A stretch of DNA of 10,372 bases from CAYMRB01 sp964392615 (GTDB taxonomy: Bacteria; Planctomycetota; UBA8108), in assembly GCA_964392615.1 (NCBI GenBank), contig CAYMRB010000363.1:1-10372 (forward strand). Reading direction: 5' to 3'. The notes under the pieces were generated by a model. The model was not told the DNA's origin. It saw only the letters and a program-made list of their open reading frames with translations, and searched no databases. The position numbers and the translations under genes are program-made. This document shows positions 6,492-10,372 of this stretch, piece after piece. Positions within the stretch are counted from its first letter, which is position 1. Each line of letters starts with the position of its first letter.

Positions 6492-6500
6492 GGCGCCTCC
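6488..6500 (-). promoter_or_regulatory. Coupling site: GGAGG plus ATGA overlap of two genes
   Basis: On the minus strand GGAGG (6500-6496) lies four bases before ATG 6491-6489, and this ATG overlaps the nitrilase stop TGA 6490-6488 as ATGA. Such overlaps usually mark translational coupling, and this one decides the propeller start over the next ATG at 6479. Confidence 0.75.
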
Positions 6501-8461
6501 GATCGCGGCAGCGGCAGATCGGCGTACACGACCTCCTCGGAGAGATCGTCGCGGACGCTCGCGAGCACGGTCCCGTCCCGTCGAATGATGCGGCTCTGCC
6601 CGTAACCGAACCAGCGCGGCTTCACCCTCTCGCCGGCGGCGTTCGTCGTCGGGGTGACCGTCCAGTTCGCTCCGACGATGTCGAAGCCGTTCTTCTTGGC
6701 GATTGCCGGCAGGCGGACGTCGAACCAATCGCTGCCCGCGTCCTCCACCCACGCGATCGAGTAAAGGAGCGTATCGACCTTCAGGTCCGCGAGGATCTTC
6801 GACTGCTGGTGGATATCGAAGCAGACGAGAAGGCCGAGGCGGCCGAACGGTGTGTCGAGGACGGGGTTGCCGAGCGTTCCCTCGCTCGCCCAGCCGCGCT
6901 CGGCCCACGGCCACGGGTTGCGCTTGCGGTAGTGCAGCGCGATGCGGCCGGCGGGATCGAGCAAGACGACCGTGTTGTAGTACTTCCTCGCCTTGCGATC
7001 GACCTCGAGGAGCGGCACCGTGATGTAGATGCCCTCCTGCAGCGCAATCGTGCTGAAGTGGCGGGTCGATGGACCGGGAACGGTCTCCGCGGCCGAGCCA
7101 GGATCGACGCCGGTAAGGCCGCCACTGAGCGGGCGCGTGCCGACCTGCCAGGTCTTCGTGAGGTCCTGGCTCATGTAGCCGGTAACCGCGGTCTCGGGAA
7201 GAACGACGATTTTCGCCCCCCGTGACGCGGCCCGCCGCACGAGGTGCGCCAGGTTGACGCGGTTCTCCTTCGGCTCGCCGAGGCGCGACGTCGCCTGGAC
7301 GACTGCGACGCGGAACGTATTCGCGGGGCGATCGTCGAGGCGCAGGCTCTTCTCGATACGCCGTTCGTCGAGATTCCACACGCGAACGATGCCGCGCCGA
7401 TTCGCCGTGGCGAGACGCGAGCCCATTCGGTCGAACGCGACCACTGGGCCGCCGAACGGCAACGTCGTCGGTGTTGTATCTCGTTCGGAAAAGAGCGTCA
7501 CGCGACCCATATCCCCGATCGCGCTCCACCCGGGGCACTGGAAGGCTTGGCGCAGCGCCGCGGGTCGGCCCCGCGAGCTCAGAGCGGCAGCGGGTTGGGG
7601 TAGCCACGCCGTCGGCACCGTCAGCGGCGACGACCGTCCGATCGGCCAGCCGAACCGGCTGAAGGGCGGTCGGCCGATCACGTGCTCGCCGCGGTAGACC
7701 TCCTTGAACTTCCGTCGTCGGCCGTCCGTCCTGGTCCAGACCCCGAGGAAGAGCGTGTCCTCGGCGCGCCGACCGCGCGTGCTCTGTCCGTTCCCATCGA
7801 CGGGTACGGGAACGAGGACGATGATCCTTCCCATGCCGTTCGGATCGTAGCTCAAGCTCGGCGCGAAGCGGGGCGAGCCGGATCGCGGCACCGTGCCGAT
7901 CGATATCGGAGGGCCGTCTCGATAGACTTCCCAGAGGATGACCTCGCCCCCTTCGGTCAGCGTGACGAGGCCCCCGTAGGCGAAAGTCGCCGCGGCGAAG
8001 GAGTCGTCGTGTTCGTCGCCGCGGGCGAGCACGCGGTGCGGCTCCTGCTCGCCCGCGCGCCAGAGTCCCATCTTCTTCTGCGGGCGCATTCGTTCGCCAG
8101 GTTCACGCGACCGCTCCCACACAGCCATAGCGAGCGTCTTGCCGTCGTCGCTGAAGAGGATCGGGGCGGTGGCGCGGGCGACGGTCTGTCGCTTGCCGCT
8201 CTGGAGGTTCCAGAGAGTGACCCAGGTATTCCAGTTCGTTCCGGGATGATTGGTCGCCGGCTGGAAGAAGCCGGCGGCGAGGCGCGTGCCGCGTGGCTCG
8301 AAGGCGAGCGCCGAGGCCTGGACGTAGTCATCGTGCGGCGAGTCCCTTCGTGAACCGAGGCGCGTCGTGCGACTCGGACCGTCGCGCGTGTTCGGAGTGT
8401 CCGCGAGGAGGGGGACGGTCAGAAACGACAGGACTAGGGGGGCCAGCGAGCGTGTTCGCAT
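6488..8461 (-). CDS. Exported fusion of a WD40-like propeller and a nitrilase-superfamily CN hydrolase
   Basis: 657 residues. A signal peptide is visible (MRTRSLAPLVLSFLTVPLLA, cleavage about residue 20). Residues 46-375 look like a divergent WD40 propeller: blade-like pieces include LAFEPRGTRLA...VTLWNLQSGK, LFSDDGKTLAMAV, GEVILWEV, and a classic last blade VAFDRMGSRLATANRRGIVRVWNLD (341-365). Residues 382-650 form a complete CN hydrolase domain with the triad E423 (LPETAVTGY), K513 (HYRKRNPW) and C547 (GLLVCFDI). The domain TPFGRLGLLVCFDI...VDTLLYSIAW recalls exported biotinidase/vanin-type amidases; this comes from memory and is untested. The family hydrolyses nitriles, amides or carbamoyl groups via a thioester on the Cys. 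The two domains share one uninterrupted frame with no usable start between them, so the fusion looks real. The start ATG lacks a clear Shine-Dalgarno. It is first gene of an operon with the PQQ-type propeller gene. Confidence 0.87.
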   Translation of the reverse strand: MRTRSLAPLVLSFLTVPLLADTPNTRDGPSRTTRLGSRRDSPHDDYVQASALAFEPRGTRLAAGFFQPATNHPGTNWNTWVTLWNLQSGKRQTVARATAPILFSDDGKTLAMAVWERSREPGERMRPQKKMGLWRAGEQEPHRVLARGDEHDDSFAAATFAYGGLVTLTEGGEVILWEVYRDGPPISIGTVPRSGSPRFAPSLSYDPNGMGRIIVLVPVPVDGNGQSTRGRRAEDTLFLGVWTRTDGRRRKFKEVYRGEHVIGRPPFSRFGWPIGRSSPLTVPTAWLPQPAAALSSRGRPAALRQAFQCPGWSAIGDMGRVTLFSERDTTPTTLPFGGPVVAFDRMGSRLATANRRGIVRVWNLDERRIEKSLRLDDRPANTFRVAVVQATSRLGEPKENRVNLAHLVRRAASRGAKIVVLPETAVTGYMSQDLTKTWQVGTRPLSGGLTGVDPGSAAETVPGPSTRHFSTIALQEGIYITVPLLEVDRKARKYYNTVVLLDPAGRIALHYRKRNPWPWAERGWASEGTLGNPVLDTPFGRLGLLVCFDIHQQSKILADLKVDTLLYSIAWVEDAGSDWFDVRLPAIAKKNGFDIVGANWTVTPTTNAAGERVKPRWFGYGQSRIIRRDGTVLASVRDDLSEEVVYADLPLPRSEAP

Positions 8462-8650
8462 GATACTGCCGATGCTCTTCGTCGGGTGGAGCCGGAATCG
8501 ACAAGAGCATGGTAACCGCTAATAGACTCGGGTCGTTGTGGGGAAGTCGCCCGTTACGATGTCGAGACGGAGAAGGCCGCGTCGTTGCGATTCGACAGCT
8601 CCCGAGAGCGACGCGAGAGCGCCGGCTTTCGCCTTCGCGCTTGCAATCCC

Positions 8651-8666
8651 GGTGGGGATCTCCACC
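8651..8666. repeat. 16-base near-palindrome upstream of uvrA, possible operator
   Basis: GGTGGGGATCTCCACC is self-complementary apart from one symmetric mismatched pair (G8656/T8661). It ends nine bases before the uvrA ATG. It could be a repressor site for a DNA-repair gene, or a small RNA hairpin affecting translation. It lies in the 214-base divergent region 8462-8675, in which I see no convincing -35/-10 promoter. Confidence 0.25.
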
Positions 8667-8675
8667 ATCCGGTCC

Positions 8676-10372
8676 ATGATCGCGAGGAACGAGACTCCCC
8701 CGGAATCCGCGAGCAGGCCGGACCCGGGCGCTATCCGCCTGCGCGGCGTGCGTCAGAACAACCTGCGCGGCGTCGACGTCGACATCCCGCTCGGCAAGTT
8801 GACCGTCGTCACCGGCGTCAGCGGCTCCGGCAAGTCGAGCCTCGCGTTCGATACGCTCTACGCCGAGGGGCAGCGCCGCTACATCGAGACGTTCTCGGCG
8901 TACACGCGGCAGTTCCTCGACCGGCTCGCGCGTCCCGATGCCGATTCGATCGAGGGCATCCCGCCGGCTGTGGCGATCGATCAATCCGGCGCGATCAAGA
9001 CCTCGCGTTCGACGGTAGGTACGCTGACCGGCGTCAATGACTACCTGAAGCTCCTGTGGGCGCGCGCCTCGGACGCGCACTGTCCCGGTTGCGGCGACGC
9101 GGTCGTGCGCGAGGATACCGCCAGCGTGCTCGCCAGCATCGACGAGCTGGGCGGCGACGCGTTTCCCGTACTCGTCGTCGGTCCGGTCGATCTCGGCGGT
9201 TTCGACGATCCGAGCGTCGTCGCGCACTCGCTGCGGCACCAGGGTTACGCGCGGTTCCTGCGCGGCACCGATGTCGTACGACTCGACGATCTCGACGCCG
9301 ACGATGTGAACGCTCGCGACCTGCACGTCGTCGTCGATCGCTTGACGGCGCGTTCGTCGCGCGCGCGACGCGCCGATTCGATCGAGCAGGCGTTCCGCAT
9401 CGGACACGGGCGCGCTCGCATCGTCTTCGGCGCCGGCGAGGCGTCCTTCACCGAGGGGCTGCGCTGCCCGCGCTGCGAGATCGACCTGCCGCGCGCGACG
9501 CCCGGCCTGTTCTCGTTCAACACGCCGTACGGCGCGTGTCCCGAGTGCCGCGGCTTCGGCCGCGTGATCGAGATCGACTGGGGCCGCGTCGTGCCGGACG
9601 CGCGCAAGACGATTCGCGGCGGCGCGATCAAGCCGTGGACGAGCCCGTCGCGTCGCAAGCGACTTCGCCAGTGCATCCGCGCGTGCGAGGAGCGCGGCGT
9701 GAGCGTCGACACTCCGTGGGAGTCGCTCGACGAGCCGGACCGGCAGTTCGTCCTCGAAGGCGGCGCCGGCTGGGGTGGCGTGCGAGGCTTCTTCCGCAAG
9801 CTCGAGGAGAAGAAGTACAAGATGCATGTGCGCGTCCTGATCTCGCGATACCGCGGGTTCACGACGTGCACCGCGTGCGATGGCGGTAGACTGCGGCCGG
9901 ACGCGCTATCGTTCCGCGTCGCCGATCTGACGCTGCCGGAGTTCTGGGCGTTGCCCGTACGCGACGGACTCGCTCGCGTCGATGCGCTCCTCGCCGATGG
10001 ACTTCCCCGGCCCGTGCGCCTCGTGACCGAGGAGGTCGCGTCGCGGTTGCGCTATCTCGAGTCGGTCGGGCTCGGGTACCTGACGCTCGATCGCCAGTCG
10101 CGCACGCTCTCCGGAGGCGAAGTCGAGCGCGTCAACCTGACCGCGGCTCTCGGCGCGTCGATACTCTGTACGTGCTCGACGAGCCGTCGATCGGCCTGCA
10201 CGCGCGCGACAACGATCGCCTGCTCGAGATCCTGCGCCAGGTGCGCTCTCGCGGCAATACGGTCGTCGTCGTCGAGCACGACCCCGACATCCTCGGTGCG
10301 GCGGATTGGCTGCTCGACATCGGCCCGGGATCAGGAAGCGAGGGCGGCACGATCGTCGCGGCGGGAACGGTC
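8676..10372 (+). CDS. uvrA: UvrA excinuclease subunit, frameshifted and cut by the window edge
   Basis: The frame from ATG 8676 encodes 495 recognisable UvrA residues: Walker A GVSGSGKSS (47-55), FDTLYAEGQRRYIETFSAYTR (58-78), IDQSGAIKTSRSTVGT (101-116), zinc-type cysteine pairs CPGC (136-139), CPRC (264-267), CPEC (288-291) and CTAC (398-401), and the ABC signature LSGGEVERVNLT (478-489). UvrA recognises damaged DNA with UvrB in nucleotide excision repair. At about 10161 the reading moves to another frame, where YVLDEPSIGLH (Walker B) and TVVVVEHD continue to the edge at 10372. The original frame also stays open to the edge but encodes nonsense. The spacing fits a net loss of seven bases. 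ETFSAYTRQFLDR, AIDQ and EVERVNLT resemble the long tandem UvrA form, but only the first ATPase is in view. There is no clear Shine-Dalgarno; GTG 8652 is an alternative start. It is divergent from the nitrilase operon. Confidence 0.9.
   Translation, partial: MIARNETPPESASRPDPGAIRLRGVRQNNLRGVDVDIPLGKLTVVTGVSGSGKSSLAFDTLYAEGQRRYIETFSAYTRQFLDRLARPDADSIEGIPPAVAIDQSGAIKTSRSTVGTLTGVNDYLKLLWARASDAHCPGCGDAVVREDTASVLASIDELGGDAFPVLVVGPVDLGGFDDPSVVAHSLRHQGYARFLRGTDVVRLDDLDADDVNARDLHVVVDRLTARSSRARRADSIEQAFRIGHGRARIVFGAGEASFTEGLRCPRCEIDLPRATPGLFSFNTPYGACPECRGFGRVIEIDWGRVVPDARKTIRGGAIKPWTSPSRRKRLRQCIRACEERGVSVDTPWESLDEPDRQFVLEGGAGWGGVRGFFRKLEEKKYKMHVRVLISRYRGFTTCTACDGGRLRPDALSFRVADLTLPEFWALPVRDGLARVDALLADGLPRPVRLVTEEVASRLRYLESVGLGYLTLDRQSRTLSGGEVERVNLTAALGASILCTCSTSRRSACTRATTIACSRSCARCALAAIRSSSSSTTPTSSVRRIGCSTSARDQEARAARSSRRER
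10158..10168 (+). other. Frameshift point within uvrA (apparent net 7-base loss)
   Basis: After the codons for L-G-A-S (ending at 10160), UvrA proteins normally have five residues before YVLDEP, that is 15 bases. Here only eight bases (10161-10168) precede the TAC of YVLDEP, seven short. Upstream codons start in phase with 10158; the downstream match starts in phase with 10163. Confidence 0.85.

Noticed and set aside
6440..7225. 261-codon plus-strand frame opposite the nitrilase domain
   Set aside because: It is an antisense shadow; the opposite strand encodes the intact Glu-Lys-Cys nitrilase domain.
6492..7607. Upstream extension of the propeller frame to give an 814-residue protein
   Set aside because: This part overlaps the nitrilase catalytic domain in another frame and is Arg/Pro-rich nonsense. 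The ribosome site and ATGA overlap support the start at 6491.
8328..9827. 499-codon minus-strand frame opposite uvrA
   Set aside because: The plus strand carries unmistakable UvrA motifs here. The minus frame is low-complexity Arg/Ala/Asp text with no domain signature.

Overview
This is a gene-dense, high-G+C bacterial window with ten protein genes and no RNA genes, IS elements, CRISPR arrays or phage genes that I can see. The gene content suggests a Planctomycetota-like bacterium: a Tat-exported xylose-isomerase-like sugar isomerase, a membrane-anchored PQQ-type beta-propeller, a GspG-like pseudopilin and a UvrA whose motifs look like the long tandem form. This placement is inferred from gene content alone.

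Layout. Positions 3-134 (+) are the last 43 codons of what looks like a GH38 alpha-mannosidase. It overlaps, tail to tail, a TTG-started gene (121-909, -) fusing a degenerate receiver-like domain to DUF3052. Divergently, 1044-1661 (+) encodes a GspG-like pseudopilin. It is followed by a TPR protein (1833-2495, +) and, 18 bases later, an HIT/HINT nucleotide hydrolase (2514-2849, +), which probably form an operon. A CPBP intramembrane protease (2871-3533, -) faces the HIT gene. Its start codon overlaps that of a divergent SLOG/LOG-like Rossmann protein (3532-4107, +). A Tat-exported sugar isomerase-like protein (4191-5162, +) follows and ends back-to-back with the next minus-strand operon.

The minus-strand operon runs from 8461 down to 5163. 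Its first gene is an exported protein joining an N-terminal WD40-like propeller to a complete nitrilase-superfamily (CN hydrolase) domain with the Glu-Lys-Cys triad. Its second gene, coupled through an ATGA overlap, is a membrane-anchored PQQ-like propeller with about seven repeats. Together they look like an exported amidase and a propeller partner at the cell surface or periplasm. This is the most unusual part of the window.

The window ends in uvrA (8676 to the edge, +). The reading frame is lost just before Walker B of its first ATPase domain. The pattern fits a net loss of 7 bases, so the gene is either broken or mis-assembled.

No intergenic stretch exceeds 300 bases. The largest (8462-8675 and 1662-1832) hold only short candidate sites, which are listed. 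All family assignments come from motif recognition, not database searches.
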